Shown: piece after piece, positions 41,623 through 50,599 of the stretch
Position numbering within the stretch: position 1 is the stretch's first letter
Layout: every line of letters begins with the position of its first letter
Assembly: GCA_035631615.1 (NCBI GenBank)
Contig: DASQIK010000033.1
Coordinates: 1-60,979 of the forward strand
Direction: 5' to 3'
DNA from: UBA5189 sp035631615
Lineage (GTDB): Bacteria; Chloroflexota; Limnocylindria; Limnocylindrales; CSP1-4
DNA: 60,979 nt
The notes under the pieces: model-generated
Seen by the model: only the letters and a program-made list of their open reading frames with translations
Told to the model about the DNA's origin: nothing
The model's database searches: none
Made by a program: the position numbers and the translations under genes

Positions 41623-42681
41623 ATGGCGGTGATGGAGCGAAACGGCGAGAAGGCGGTCGCCGAACGGGGCCGCGCAGTGGACGCGGCGATCCTCTCGATC
41701 GAGAAGCAGTTCGGAACCGGCTCGATCATGAAGCTTGGCGCGACCGCGCGGCAGCAGGTCGACTTCATCCCCACCGGCTCGATCGCGCTTGATCTGGCGC
41801 TCGGTGTCGGCGGCATCCCGCGCGGGCGGATCACGGAGATCTTCGGCCCCGAGTCGTCGGGCAAGACGACGGTCTGCCAGCACGTCATCGCCGAGGCGCA
41901 GCGCAAGGGCGGCGTGGCAGCGTTCATCGACGTCGAGCACGCGCTCGATCCCGGGTACGCCCGGGCGTGCGGCGTCAACGTCGACGAGCTGCTCGTCAGC
42001 CAGCCGGACACCGGCGAGCAGGCGCTCGAGATCACCGAGACGCTGATCCGCTCCGGCGGAATCGACGTCGTCGTCGTCGACTCCGTCGCGGCCCTCGTGC
42101 CGCGCGCCGAGATCGAGGGCGAGATGGGCGACTCGTTCGTCGGCATCCAGGCCCGGCTCATGAGCCAGGCGCTCCGCAAGCTCACCGGCGCCGTGAGCCG
42201 ATCGAACACCTCGCTCGTGTTCACGAACCAGCTGCGCGAGAAGATCGGCGTGATGTTCGGCAACCCGGAGACCACGCCGGGCGGCCGCGCGCTCAAGTTC
42301 TACGCCAGCGTCCGGCTCGACATCCGGCGCGTCGAGACGATCAAGAGCGGCCAGGACTCGGTCGGCAACCGGGTCCGGGTCAAGGTCGTGAAGAACAAGG
42401 TCGCGCCGCCGTTCCGCGTCGCCGAGTTCGACGTGATGTACGGCGAGGGCATCTCCAAGGAGGGCGGCCTGCTCGACGTCGGCGTCGCGATGGCGGTCGT
42501 CGACAAGACCGGCGCCTGGTTCACGTTCGCGGAGACACGCCTCGGCCAGGGCCGCGAGGCATCCAAGGAGTTCCTCAAGGGCAATCCGCCGATCGCCACG
42601 GAGATCGAGTCGCGCATTCGCGCGAAGGTCGCCGGCGGCGATGCCGCAGTCCCGGTTGAGGGCATCGAAGAAGCGGAGTAG
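41623..42681 (+). CDS. recA: Recombinase RecA
   Basis: A 352-aa RecA, the strand-exchange ATPase and LexA co-protease. Walker A GPESSGKT lies at about residues 75-82; the family stretches IMKLGATARQQVDFIPTGSIALDLALG, VDSVAALVPRAEIEGEMGD and FTNQLREKIGVMFGNPETTPGG (loop L2, in parts) are present. ATG at 41623 is used; ATG at 41632 is an alternative. Only a distant AGGAG lies upstream. No LexA box was seen before it. recX follows. Confidence 0.97.
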   Translation: MAVMERNGEKAVAERGRAVDAAILSIEKQFGTGSIMKLGATARQQVDFIPTGSIALDLALGVGGIPRGRITEIFGPESSGKTTVCQHVIAEAQRKGGVAAFIDVEHALDPGYARACGVNVDELLVSQPDTGEQALEITETLIRSGGIDVVVVDSVAALVPRAEIEGEMGDSFVGIQARLMSQALRKLTGAVSRSNTSLVFTNQLREKIGVMFGNPETTPGGRALKFYASVRLDIRRVETIKSGQDSVGNRVRVKVVKNKVAPPFRVAEFDVMYGEGISKEGGLLDVGVAMAVVDKTGAWFTFAETRLGQGREASKEFLKGNPPIATEIESRIRAKVAGGDAAVPVEGIEEAE

Positions 42682-42757
42682 CGCACGCCATGCGGCACGC
42701 TCGCGGCGTTCGCGGCTCCGCGCGGTCGCTCACGGACCTTCGAGTGCGCTGGCGATC

Positions 42758-43339
42758 GTGTTCGCCGCGGCCTTGCGATCGCACCGGCTGACGGCGAGCC
42801 AGGTGGTTTCCGGTCGGCGGCGTGAAGGCTTCAACGAGAAGCGGGAGCGGCTGGGGAACATCGATGACCCTGCGGTCGTGCTGGAGGCCGCCCTGCGGTT
42901 CCTCGAGCCGAGGCAGCGGTCGATCGGCGAGGTCCGGCGGCAGCTGACGCGCGTTGGCTATCGGGACGACCTGGTCGAGCGTGCCATCGCGCGCCTGGTC
43001 GAGCTCGGGATGCTCGACGACCAGGCGTTCGCACGAACCTGGATCGAATCTCGCGATCGCGCGCGGCCACGAGGGGAGCGCGCGCTGCGGATGGAGCTCG
43101 CGCGGAAGGGCATCGAGCGGCAGACGACGGATGACGTGATCGCTGACCGCGAGGCCAGCGAGCCCGAAGCCGACGCGGCCGCGGCCGCGCGGCTCCTCGA
43201 GCGGAATGCGCGGGCGCTCGCCCGCGTGGCCGACCCGCGCGCCCGCCGAAACCGCGCATACGCCCTCCTCGCTCGCAACGGCTTCGATTCGGAGACCGCG
43301 ACGAGCTCGATTCGGGCGTGGGAGCAGTCGCTTTCCTGA
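42758..43339 (+). CDS. recX: Regulatory protein RecX
   Basis: RecX binds RecA filaments and limits their activity. The core has three-helix repeats: VLEAALRFLEPRQRSIGEVRRQL, LVELGMLDDQAFARTWIESR, and GERALRMELARKGI, with the typical spacing. The start is uncertain: the frame is open back to an ATG at 42641 that overlaps recA by 41 nt; in-frame GTGs exist at 42758 and 42803. The 42758 start (about 193 aa) is chosen because the sequence before it is Arg/Ser-rich and unlike RecX. Position directly after recA supports the call. Confidence 0.82.
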   Translation: MFAAALRSHRLTASQVVSGRRREGFNEKRERLGNIDDPAVVLEAALRFLEPRQRSIGEVRRQLTRVGYRDDLVERAIARLVELGMLDDQAFARTWIESRDRARPRGERALRMELARKGIERQTTDDVIADREASEPEADAAAAARLLERNARALARVADPRARRNRAYALLARNGFDSETATSSIRAWEQSLS

Positions 43340-43361
43340 GCCGGGGTCAATCGATGGTGCG

Positions 43362-46091
43362 ATGATCGCCGCGATGAGCGCGAGCGAGCACGCGAAAGGC
43401 GTCCTGGCCTCACCGACCGGAACGGTGACGTTCCTGTTCTCGGACATCGAGGGCTCGACACGCATCCTGGAGACGCTCGGGCCGCGCTACGACGAGGTGC
43501 TGGGCCGCCATCGCTCCATCCTGCGCGCGGCATTCGCCGCGCACGGCGGCATCGAGCGGGGCACGGAGGGCGATTCGTTCTTCGTCGCGTTCCCCGACGC
43601 TGCCGGTGCAGTTGCCGCGGCTGCAGATGCGACGCGCGGCCTCGCATCCGCGGCATGGCCGGACGGCGCGACGATCCGTGTCCGTGTCGGACTGCACACC
43701 GGCCAGGGCCGCCTCGTCGACGATGACTACGTCGGGATCGACGTCCATCGCGCCGCGCGGATCGCCGGCGCGGCGCACGGCGGGCAGGTCCTCCTGTCGG
43801 AGTCGACGCGGATCCTCGTCGAGCGGAGCCTGCCCGCCGGCGTGCAGATCCGCGACATGGGCGAGCACCCGCTGAAGGACCTTCCCGCGCCGGAGCACCT
43901 GTACCAGCTCGCCATCGAGGGTCAGCCGACTGACTTCCCGCCGATCCGATCGCTGGCGCCGTCGGTGCGGAACCTTCCCGCACAGCTGCCGACCATCGTC
44001 GGTCGGGAGCGTGACGTCGAGGCCGTCGCGCGCCTGCTCGAGCAGTCGCCGATCGTGACGGTGACGGGGCCTGGCGGCACCGGCAAGACCCGCCTCGTAC
44101 AGGAGGTGGCGCGCACGGTCGTCGGGTCCGGACCGATCGACGTCGTATTCGTCCCGCTCGCGGCGCTCACCGACGCGACCCTGATTCCGGTCGAGATCCT
44201 GCGAGCGCTCGGCATGGACGTTGCGGCGGCGAAAGACCCGGTCGAGCGCCTGGTCGAGGCGATGCGTGCGCGGCGGACGCGGCTCGTGCTCGACAACCTC
44301 GAGCAGCTGGCCGTCGCGGGTCCGGTCATCCGAACCCTGCTCGACCGAGTCCCGACGCTGTCGGTCCTCGTGGCAAGCCAGGCGGCGCTCCACGTCGCGG
44401 GGGAGCAGGAGTACGCGCTGCAGCCATTGGCGCTTAATGACGGCGTGCAGGGAGCCGCACCCGGCGAGGCGGTCGGGGAGGCTGCGAGCCCGGCCGTGCG
44501 GCTGTTCGTCGAGCGGGCGCGCGCCGTGCGCGCCGATTTCGAGCTCGATTCCTCCAATGTCGCGACGGTCGCCGCGATCTGCGCACGCGTCGACGGGCTG
44601 CCGCTGGCGATCGAGCTTGCCGCCGCCCAGGTGAAGCTCCTGTCGCCGGCCGCGATTCTCGAGCGCATCGAGGATCGGCTTGGCGCACTCGCGAGTCGCC
44701 GGACCGACCTGCCCGAACGCCAGCGGACGCTTCGGGCGACGGTCGCGTGGAGCTACGACCTTCTCGGAGACGAGGAGCGGCGGCTCTTCCGCCGGCTCGC
44801 GGTGTTCGCGGGCGGCGCGCGACTCACCGAGGTCGAGGGGATCGCGCGCGCCGCGCCGCCGGTGCCGGACGCGATCGACGTGCTCGAGACCCTCGTCGAC
44901 CGAAGCCTCGTCAGGGTGGTCCGGACGAACGATGATTCGCGCATCGCCCTGCTCGAGACCATGCGCGACTTCGGACGCGAGGTGCTCGGCGAGGCGGGTG
45001 AGCTCGAAGCGATCCAGGCAGCCCACGCGCAGCTGTATCGCGACCTGGCCCGGCAGGGAGAGCCGGCGTACTACACGTCGTCGCGACGCCTCTGGCTCGA
45101 TCGGATTGCGGCGGAGCACGACAACCTCCGGGCGGCCCTGGACGAGCTCGCGGCCGCCGGATCCCTCACGCAGGCGTTGGATCTTGCCTCGGATCTGTGG
45201 CGGTTCTGGCAGCAACGCGGGCATCTCATCGAGGGTCGCGAACGGCTCGATGCGCTGCTGGCCGCAGCGGAGCGACCCGGAGCCCCGGCCGTCGACCTGC
45301 TGGCGCTCAGCCGCGCGGAGGAGGCGGCAGGGAGCATCCGCTACTGGATGTCGAGCGACCGGACGCACCCGCGGCCGCTCTACGAACGGGCCCTCGAGCA
45401 TGCGATCGCGTCGGGCGATCGCCGGCGCGAAGCCTGGGCTCGGTACAACCTCGCGTTCGTCTTCGACTTCATCCCGAGCAGCGATTCGGAGCCGCTGAGC
45501 GCTGAACGAGCCGACGCGCTCCGGACCGAAGCGCTGGCGCTGTTTCGCGAGCTCGACGACCGCCTGGGAATCGCCGAGTCCCTCTGGGCGATGGGTGGCA
45601 ATGCCCTCATGATGCTCACCGACCCGGCTCGGGCCCGTGCCATCCTCGCAGAGGCACTCCCGATGCTCGAGGAGCTGGGCGACGCGCAGGGGACGGGCTG
45701 GGCCATCGTCAGCATCGGCATGGCCGATGCGTTGGAGGGCCGCCTCGACCTGGCCGAGGAGGGCGTCCTGCGTGCGACGCGGCTGTTCACGCGCGACGGC
45801 GACGTCGCGGGCGAGCAGGTCGGCCTCCTCGGGCTGGCAGCGATCGCCGCCCGCCGCGGCGACGACATCACAGCGATTCGGATGGAGTCGGCGGCGCGCT
45901 CGGGGGCTCGCGCCGTCGGGGCGGACCTGCCGGGCATCGGACCGCTGGTCGTGCCGCTCGAGGAGGCGGCGCACCGGCTCGGGCCAGATGTCCTGGAGCG
46001 AGAGCGCGCGGTCGGAGCGGCGATCGGCGCGAAGGCGATGCTCGAGGCAGCCATCGGCGGTTCGAGCGAGACCAAGGCCAGCCCTTCCTGA
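43362..46091 (+). CDS. Class III cyclase, NB-ARC-like ATPase and TPR protein
   Basis: A 909-aa protein. Residues 18-185 are a class III cyclase domain with metal-binding D28 (FSDIEGST) and D71 (TEGDSFFVAF). The transition-state Asn is replaced by His (VHRAAR, H129/R133), as in a group of mycobacterial-type cyclase-ATPases, so activity is uncertain. A STAND-type ATPase follows (GPGGTGKT, 236-243; LVLDNLEQL Walker B; the DGLPLAIELAAA signature), then winged-helix-like and TPR segments. The C-terminal LuxR DNA-binding domain of related regulators is absent. Starts at ATG 43362 or 43374. It is 22 nt after recX. Confidence 0.82.
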   Translation: MIAAMSASEHAKGVLASPTGTVTFLFSDIEGSTRILETLGPRYDEVLGRHRSILRAAFAAHGGIERGTEGDSFFVAFPDAAGAVAAAADATRGLASAAWPDGATIRVRVGLHTGQGRLVDDDYVGIDVHRAARIAGAAHGGQVLLSESTRILVERSLPAGVQIRDMGEHPLKDLPAPEHLYQLAIEGQPTDFPPIRSLAPSVRNLPAQLPTIVGRERDVEAVARLLEQSPIVTVTGPGGTGKTRLVQEVARTVVGSGPIDVVFVPLAALTDATLIPVEILRALGMDVAAAKDPVERLVEAMRARRTRLVLDNLEQLAVAGPVIRTLLDRVPTLSVLVASQAALHVAGEQEYALQPLALNDGVQGAAPGEAVGEAASPAVRLFVERARAVRADFELDSSNVATVAAICARVDGLPLAIELAAAQVKLLSPAAILERIEDRLGALASRRTDLPERQRTLRATVAWSYDLLGDEERRLFRRLAVFAGGARLTEVEGIARAAPPVPDAIDVLETLVDRSLVRVVRTNDDSRIALLETMRDFGREVLGEAGELEAIQAAHAQLYRDLARQGEPAYYTSSRRLWLDRIAAEHDNLRAALDELAAAGSLTQALDLASDLWRFWQQRGHLIEGRERLDALLAAAERPGAPAVDLLALSRAEEAAGSIRYWMSSDRTHPRPLYERALEHAIASGDRRREAWARYNLAFVFDFIPSSDSEPLSAERADALRTEALALFRELDDRLGIAESLWAMGGNALMMLTDPARARAILAEALPMLEELGDAQGTGWAIVSIGMADALEGRLDLAEEGVLRATRLFTRDGDVAGEQVGLLGLAAIAARRGDDITAIRMESAARSGARAVGADLPGIGPLVVPLEEAAHRLGPDVLERERAVGAAIGAKAMLEAAIGGSSETKASPS

Positions 46092-46113
46092 CCGACGCGC
46101 GCAGCCGTTGGAG

Positions 46114-46119
46114 TAGGCT
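46114..46119 (+). promoter_or_regulatory. -10 element (TAGGCT) of rny
   Basis: TAGGCT fits the TANNNT pattern and lies 93 bp before the rny ATG, giving a leader of about 80 nt that ends in a hairpin and a strong Shine-Dalgarno sequence. No good -35 is seen. Confidence 0.4.
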
Positions 46120-46173
46120 ACGCGTCAGCTCCGGCGGACCGATCAAGCCCCCGGAACCGATGCACACAACGCG

Positions 46174-46199
46174 TCCGACCGGCCCCGGTCGGATGGGAG
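46174..46199 (+). promoter_or_regulatory. Hairpin next to the rny ribosome binding site
   Basis: TCCGACC (46174-46180) pairs with GGTCGGA (46187-46193) around a GGCCCC loop, ending 2 nt before GGGAGG (46195-46200). Such a stem close to the ribosome binding site could affect translation or be a processing site. Confidence 0.35.
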
Positions 46200-46206
46200 G
46201 AAGAAG

Positions 46207-47736
46207 ATGGATCCTGTCGCCGTCGCCCTTGTGGCGCTGGTCGGCCTTGCCGTAGGCATCGGCCTGGGCTTTGCCGCACGCAGCCAATGGGCCAACCAGT
46301 CGATCAAGGCCGCCACGGAGAAGGCGGCGCGCATCGTCAGCGACGCCCGCGCCCAGCAGAAGGACCTGATCCTCGAGGCGAAGGAGGAGAAGATCCGTCT
46401 CCAGCGCGAGGCCGAGGACGACGCCCGCGAGCGCCGCGGCGAGCTCACCAACCTGGAGCGCCGGCTCCACGCCCGCGACGAGCAGCTCGACCAGCGCGCC
46501 GACATGCTCGAGCAGCGCGATCGGAAGCTGCTCGAGAAGCAGATCGAGCTCGACCGCGGCCGCGACGAGCTCGAGAAGCTGAACCAGGAGCGCATCGTCG
46601 CGCTCGAGCAGGTGGCGCACCTGTCCGCGGAGGATGCCAAGGCGATCCTCCTCGAGGCCATCCGCGAGGAGGCCGAGCACGACGCCGTCAAGCTGGCTCG
46701 TTCGATCGAGCGGCGCGCCCGCGACGAGGCCACCGAGAAGGCGCGCGACATCATCGTCACCGCGATGCAGCGGGTCGCGGCCGACCACACCGCCGAGCAC
46801 ACCGTGACGGTCGTGCACCTGCCCAACGACGAGATGAAGGGCCGGATCATCGGCCGCGAGGGCCGCAACATCCGCGCCCTCGAGCAGGCGACGGGGATCG
46901 ACCTGATCATCGATGACACTCCGGAGACGGTGGTGCTCTCGGGCTTCGACCCGGTCCGCCGCGAGATCGCCCGACTCTCCCTCATGAAGCTCATGGGCGA
47001 CGGCCGCATCCACCCCGGCCGGATCGAGGAGGTCGTGGCGAAATCCCGCGCCGAGGTCGACCTCGTGATCCGCCAGGCCGGCGAGCAGGCCGCCTACGAC
47101 TGCGGCGTGCCGGGCATTCCGCCGGACCTCCTCAAGCTGCTCGGACGGCTCAAGTACCGCACGAGCTACGGCCAGAATGTGCTCCAGCACTCGATCGAGA
47201 CCAGCTTCCTCGGCGCGATGATCGCGTCAGAGATCGGGGCCGACGTGATGGCCGCCAAGATGGGCGGCCTGCTCCACGACATCGGCAAGGCCGTCGACCA
47301 CGAGGTCGAGGGGCCGCACGCCGCCATCGGCGCGTCGATCGCGCAGAAGCACGACCTGCCGTTCAAGGTCGTCAACTGCATCGCGGCGCATCACCAGGAG
47401 GTCGAGTACGCCTGCCTTGAGGCGCCGATCGTGCAGGTCTCCGACGCGATCAGCGCATCGCGACCGGGCGCGCGCGGCGAAACGATGGAGACGTACGTCA
47501 AGCGGCTCGAGGATCTCCAGGGCATCGCCGACAGCTTCACCGGCGTCGAGAAGTCGTTCGCCGTCCAGGCGGGCCGCGAGGTCCGGATCCTCGTCCGGCC
47601 GGAGGAGATCGACGACCTGTCGGCGACAAGGCTGGCGCGCGACATCGTCAGGAAGATCGAGGAGCAGCTGACCTACCCGGGCCAGATCAAGGTGACGGTC
47701 ATCCGCGAGACGCGCGCGGTCGAATACGCGAAGTAG
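46207..47736 (+). CDS. rny: Ribonuclease Y
   Basis: A 509-aa RNase Y, a membrane-anchored endoribonuclease that starts mRNA decay. One N-terminal membrane helix (about 1-22) is followed by a long charged coiled coil (to about 190), a KH domain with RIIGREGRNIRALE (from about 212), and an HD domain with HDIGKAVDHEVEG (H357/D358) and HHQEVEY. The last residues match the family end (VIRETRAVEYAK). GGGAGG lies 6 nt before the ATG. The decay-linked phosphodiesterase gene ymdB lies about 2 kb away. Confidence 0.96.
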   Translation: MDPVAVALVALVGLAVGIGLGFAARSQWANQSIKAATEKAARIVSDARAQQKDLILEAKEEKIRLQREAEDDARERRGELTNLERRLHARDEQLDQRADMLEQRDRKLLEKQIELDRGRDELEKLNQERIVALEQVAHLSAEDAKAILLEAIREEAEHDAVKLARSIERRARDEATEKARDIIVTAMQRVAADHTAEHTVTVVHLPNDEMKGRIIGREGRNIRALEQATGIDLIIDDTPETVVLSGFDPVRREIARLSLMKLMGDGRIHPGRIEEVVAKSRAEVDLVIRQAGEQAAYDCGVPGIPPDLLKLLGRLKYRTSYGQNVLQHSIETSFLGAMIASEIGADVMAAKMGGLLHDIGKAVDHEVEGPHAAIGASIAQKHDLPFKVVNCIAAHHQEVEYACLEAPIVQVSDAISASRPGARGETMETYVKRLEDLQGIADSFTGVEKSFAVQAGREVRILVRPEEIDDLSATRLARDIVRKIEEQLTYPGQIKVTVIRETRAVEYAK

Positions 47737-47751
47737 GTTGGTGGCGCTCGA

Positions 47752-48705
47752 CTAGCTTGCGGCCGCAGCGACCGCCGAAGCATCCGGCGCCGGGGCACGC
47801 TGGATGATGAAGGCGGCGGCCAGAATGCCGACGCCGCCGGCAATCTGGACCGGCCCGATCGACTCGTGCAGGAAGATCGCGGCGAGGGCGACGGCCAGGG
47901 GCGCCTGCGCCAGCATCAGGATCCCGGCCTTGACGCCGCCGATCCAGCGGATGCCCGCGAGGAACAGAAAGCTCGGGACTCCGGCCGCGACGACCCCGGT
48001 GAACACGAGTAGCCCGAGGAGGCTCGGCGACGAGAAGGGCAGCCAGACCGAGGACAGCGCGCCCGCAGCGAACGCGAGGAGCGTCGCGATGGAAGCCGAC
48101 ACGGTCAGGATGAAGGTCATTGCCTGGTCCGTCGGCACCTCGCGATAGCCGCGCCGTGCGACGAGCACGAAGACCGCCTGGCTGAGCGCGGATCCGATCG
48201 CCAGCAACACGCCGACGGGATCGAGCCCGCCGAGCGCGCCCGCACCTTCACCCCCGATCACGACCGCGACCATGCCGACGAGCGCGATCACGAGGGCCAT
48301 CGCACGCGGGCGGTCGATGCGCTCCCAGCCGAGGAGCGCCGAGCCGACCGCGACCATTGCCGGGAACAGGTAGAAGCAGAGCAGGACGATCGCGACGGGA
48401 ACCCGGGCGAAGGCGAGGAACATCGTGACGTCGAGCGATGCGCCCATGAGCGCCGCGACCCCGAGCGCGACACGGTCGCGACTCGTGAGCGAGCGCCAGC
48501 CGACGAGGCGGCGGCCGCGCCGCAGGGAGACGAGCACGAGCACCGCCACCGCGAGCGCGGCGACGCCGGACCGCCACGTCACGAATGCATACGGGGTCAG
48601 CCCCTGGTCGTAGGCGATCCGTGAGAGGACGCCGAGCATCGCGAACAGGCAGGCTGCGACGACGACCGTGAAGCTGCCGAGGAGGGGGCTTCGCCGATCG
48701 TCCAC
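47752..48705 (-). CDS. EamA/DMT family transporter
   Basis: A 317-aa membrane protein with ten hydrophobic helices in two EamA repeats, the drug/metabolite transporter fold. The first repeat has AYDQGLTPYAFVTWR and the family's FLAFARVPVAIVLLCFYLFPAMVA; the second ends with AQAPLAVALAAIFLHESIGPVQ. Substrate unknown; relatives export amino acids or metabolites. GTG start at 48705 lies 6 nt after TACCAT on the minus strand, a leaderless arrangement. It converges with rny (15 nt between stop codons). Confidence 0.88.
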   Translation of the reverse strand: MDDRRSPLLGSFTVVVAACLFAMLGVLSRIAYDQGLTPYAFVTWRSGVAALAVAVLVLVSLRRGRRLVGWRSLTSRDRVALGVAALMGASLDVTMFLAFARVPVAIVLLCFYLFPAMVAVGSALLGWERIDRPRAMALVIALVGMVAVVIGGEGAGALGGLDPVGVLLAIGSALSQAVFVLVARRGYREVPTDQAMTFILTVSASIATLLAFAAGALSSVWLPFSSPSLLGLLVFTGVVAAGVPSFLFLAGIRWIGGVKAGILMLAQAPLAVALAAIFLHESIGPVQIAGGVGILAAAFIIQRAPAPDASAVAAAAS

Positions 48706-48711
48706 GACGCG

Positions 48712-48717
48712 ATGGTA
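48712..48717 (-). promoter_or_regulatory. Putative leaderless -10 (TACCAT) of the EamA gene
   Basis: On the minus strand TACCAT is followed by CGCGTC and then the GTG start at 48705. The secreted-protein gene ends 38 nt upstream. Confidence 0.5.
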
Positions 48718-48754
48718 GGTGGCGACCGGGAGCCTCCGAGGCGGCCCCGCCCGC

Positions 48755-49594
48755 TCAGCAGACGTTGTTCGCGTCGAAGCCCAGGTACGGGTACTGCGTG
48801 TAGACGTTCACGTTGCCGGTGAACGACGGCCGCGTGCAGCGGTCGCGCGCGGCCTTGAGGCTCGATGCGCCGGCGACCCAGCTCGGATTGGCGTTGAAGG
48901 CCAGGGAGCCGCCGGTGATCGTGTTCCACTGGAGCTGGGTCGAGTAGAACCCGATCCGCGCGACGCCCGCCACGTCGCGCAGGTAGGTGATCTCGCCCTG
49001 GAGCGCGGCGATGTTCAGGCTCGTGTCGCTGCGCCAGCTGTTCTCGGTCTCGACGTCGAGCCACCAGCGCGTGGTGGACGGGCTGCCGGTCAGCCCGAGC
49101 TGCGCATACGCGGAGCTCGCCGTCGAGTACGAGTCCTGGGCGGCGTTGTAGCCGTAGTCGTACGCGCAATCGGCGGTGTCGAGGTTCGCCGGATCGCAGA
49201 AGCGTGGCGCCACCTGCCCAGACGGCCAGAAGCTGGACAACGCGGGACCCGGATTGCCCGTATTCGCGTACAGCTGGCCGGCTGCCCCGCCGGCCCAGAT
49301 GATCTGGCTCGCGAGGCACGGGTTGGCGCTGAAGACCTTGCCGCCGTTGACGCCGACGATCCCGAAGAGTGGGTTCACCGGGTACGCACCGCCGCATTGC
49401 GGATAGGAGATGTCAAAGCCTGCGCGCGCCTGGCCACCACCCCCGCTGTGGCCCGATGGGCCACCTGACACGGCTGCGAGCCCATCGGGGTCCGGGACGG
49501 CCGCGAACGCGCTGCCGGCGAGCGCGACCTGCGCGAGCACGACAAGCAGCCCGATCAGGAGCAGTCGCCGCGGGGATCGAGGAAGGATGGGCAA
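48755..49594 (-). CDS. Secreted glycoside-hydrolase-like protein
   Basis: A 279-aa exported protein. A basic start, hydrophobic stretch (LLLIGLLVVLAQVALAG) and AFA cleavage site form a signal peptide. The mature part begins with a Gly/Ser-rich linker, then GFDISYPQCGG, and has WWLDVETENSW and GFYSTQLQW, the pattern of GH25-like/DUF1906 TIM barrels in which D/E residues sit at strand ends. Six or more cysteines fit an extracellular location. The start is predicted at TTG 49594, which has AAAGGA 7 nt upstream; no ATG or GTG fits the signal peptide. The longer frame upstream is an antisense shadow of ymdB. Confidence 0.75.
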   Translation of the reverse strand: MPILPRSPRRLLLIGLLVVLAQVALAGSAFAAVPDPDGLAAVSGGPSGHSGGGGQARAGFDISYPQCGGAYPVNPLFGIVGVNGGKVFSANPCLASQIIWAGGAAGQLYANTGNPGPALSSFWPSGQVAPRFCDPANLDTADCAYDYGYNAAQDSYSTASSAYAQLGLTGSPSTTRWWLDVETENSWRSDTSLNIAALQGEITYLRDVAGVARIGFYSTQLQWNTITGGSLAFNANPSWVAGASSLKAARDRCTRPSFTGNVNVYTQYPYLGFDANNVC

Positions 49595-49617
49595 TCGGGT
49601 GTCCTTTGCGTGACGGG

Positions 49618-49623
49618 ACCGTA
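49618..49623 (-). promoter_or_regulatory. -10 element (TACGGT) of the secreted protein gene
   Basis: On the minus strand TACGGT lies 23 nt before the TTG start, leaving room for the AAAGGA ribosome binding site. Confidence 0.35.
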
Positions 49624-49704
49624 CGCCCCGGAGCGTCGATGCGTCAAACGTGGATGACGGCCATCGACGAATGCGGGCTATCACCGATCGACGGCGCCGG
49701 GTGA

Positions 49705-49710
49705 TAGCCT
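49705..49710 (+). promoter_or_regulatory. Putative leaderless -10 (TAGCCT) of ymdB
   Basis: TAGCCT lies 7 nt before the ATG at 49718, in the context TAGCCTCCCGCCGATG, nearly the same as before DUF951. Confidence 0.5.
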
Positions 49711-49717
49711 CCCGCCG

Positions 49718-50599
49718 ATGCCCGACCCCTCCCAGGACCAGCGAGCCGCCGGCCGCGTGCAGCTCGGCAATCCGCCGAACGGCAATGCCCCGCGCCCGAG
49801 CGGAGCGTGTCGCGTCCTGATGATCGGCGACGTGATCGGCAAGCCGGGCCGCGTAGCGGTGGAGGATCTCTTGCCGGCACTGCGCCATGAGCGCGGCATC
49901 GACTTCGTGACCGCGAACGGGGAGAACCTCGCGGGCGGGATGGGCCTCACGATCTCGACCGCGGACGCGCTCTTTGCGCACGGCGTCGACGTGATCACCT
50001 CGGGCAACCACATCTGGGACAAGCGCGAGATCTACCCCGCGCTCGAGGGCAACGAGCGGATCCTGCGGCCGCTCAACTACGGCACGACCGGTGTTCCCGG
50101 CCGCGGCTGGGGCGTCTACCACGCGCACGACGGGACGGAGCTCGCCGTGATCAACCTCCAGGGCCGCACGTACATGCAGCCGATCGAGAACCCGTTCCTC
50201 GAGGCCGACCGGCTGCTCGAGGAGGCAGGCGAGCCGCTGCCCCCGGTCCGTCTCGTCGACTTCCACTGCGAGATCACGTCCGAGAAGAACGCGATGGGCA
50301 TCCACCTGGATGGTCGCGCGTCCGCGGTCGTCGGGACGCACACGCACGTGCCCACGGCCGACGACCGGATCCTCCCGGGGGGCACGGCCTACCAGAGCGA
50401 CCTCGGGATGACCGGCCCGGTGTACAGCGTGATCGGGTTCAACCCGGCCACGGTGCTGCCTCGCTTCCTGACCGGGCTGCCGACGCGGTTCGAGGTGGGG
50501 GAGGGGCCGGTCCTGCTGAATGCAACGCAGGTCGACGTCGATCCGGCGACCGGCCGGGCGCTCGCGATCGAGCGGATCCAGCGGGTCTGGGACGGGTGA
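49718..50599 (+). CDS. ymdB: YmdB-type metallophosphoesterase (TIGR00282)
   Basis: A 293-aa calcineurin-like phosphoesterase of the YmdB family, known in Bacillus as a 2',3'-cyclic nucleotide phosphodiesterase affecting motility and biofilm choice. Metal-site motifs are visible: MIGDVIGKPGR, NGENLAGG, TSGNHIWDK, and VVGTHTHVPTADDR; DFHCEITSEKNAMG is also family-typical. The first 30 residues are a nonconserved extension. In Firmicutes it lies directly after rny; here two minus-strand genes intervene. Its stop overlaps the GTG of the PHP gene. Confidence 0.92.
   Translation: MPDPSQDQRAAGRVQLGNPPNGNAPRPSGACRVLMIGDVIGKPGRVAVEDLLPALRHERGIDFVTANGENLAGGMGLTISTADALFAHGVDVITSGNHIWDKREIYPALEGNERILRPLNYGTTGVPGRGWGVYHAHDGTELAVINLQGRTYMQPIENPFLEADRLLEEAGEPLPPVRLVDFHCEITSEKNAMGIHLDGRASAVVGTHTHVPTADDRILPGGTAYQSDLGMTGPVYSVIGFNPATVLPRFLTGLPTRFEVGEGPVLLNATQVDVDPATGRALAIERIQRVWDG

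Noticed and set aside
41560..41625. Search for a LexA box before recA
   Set aside because: No GAAC-N4-GTTC-like sequence was found in the spacer.
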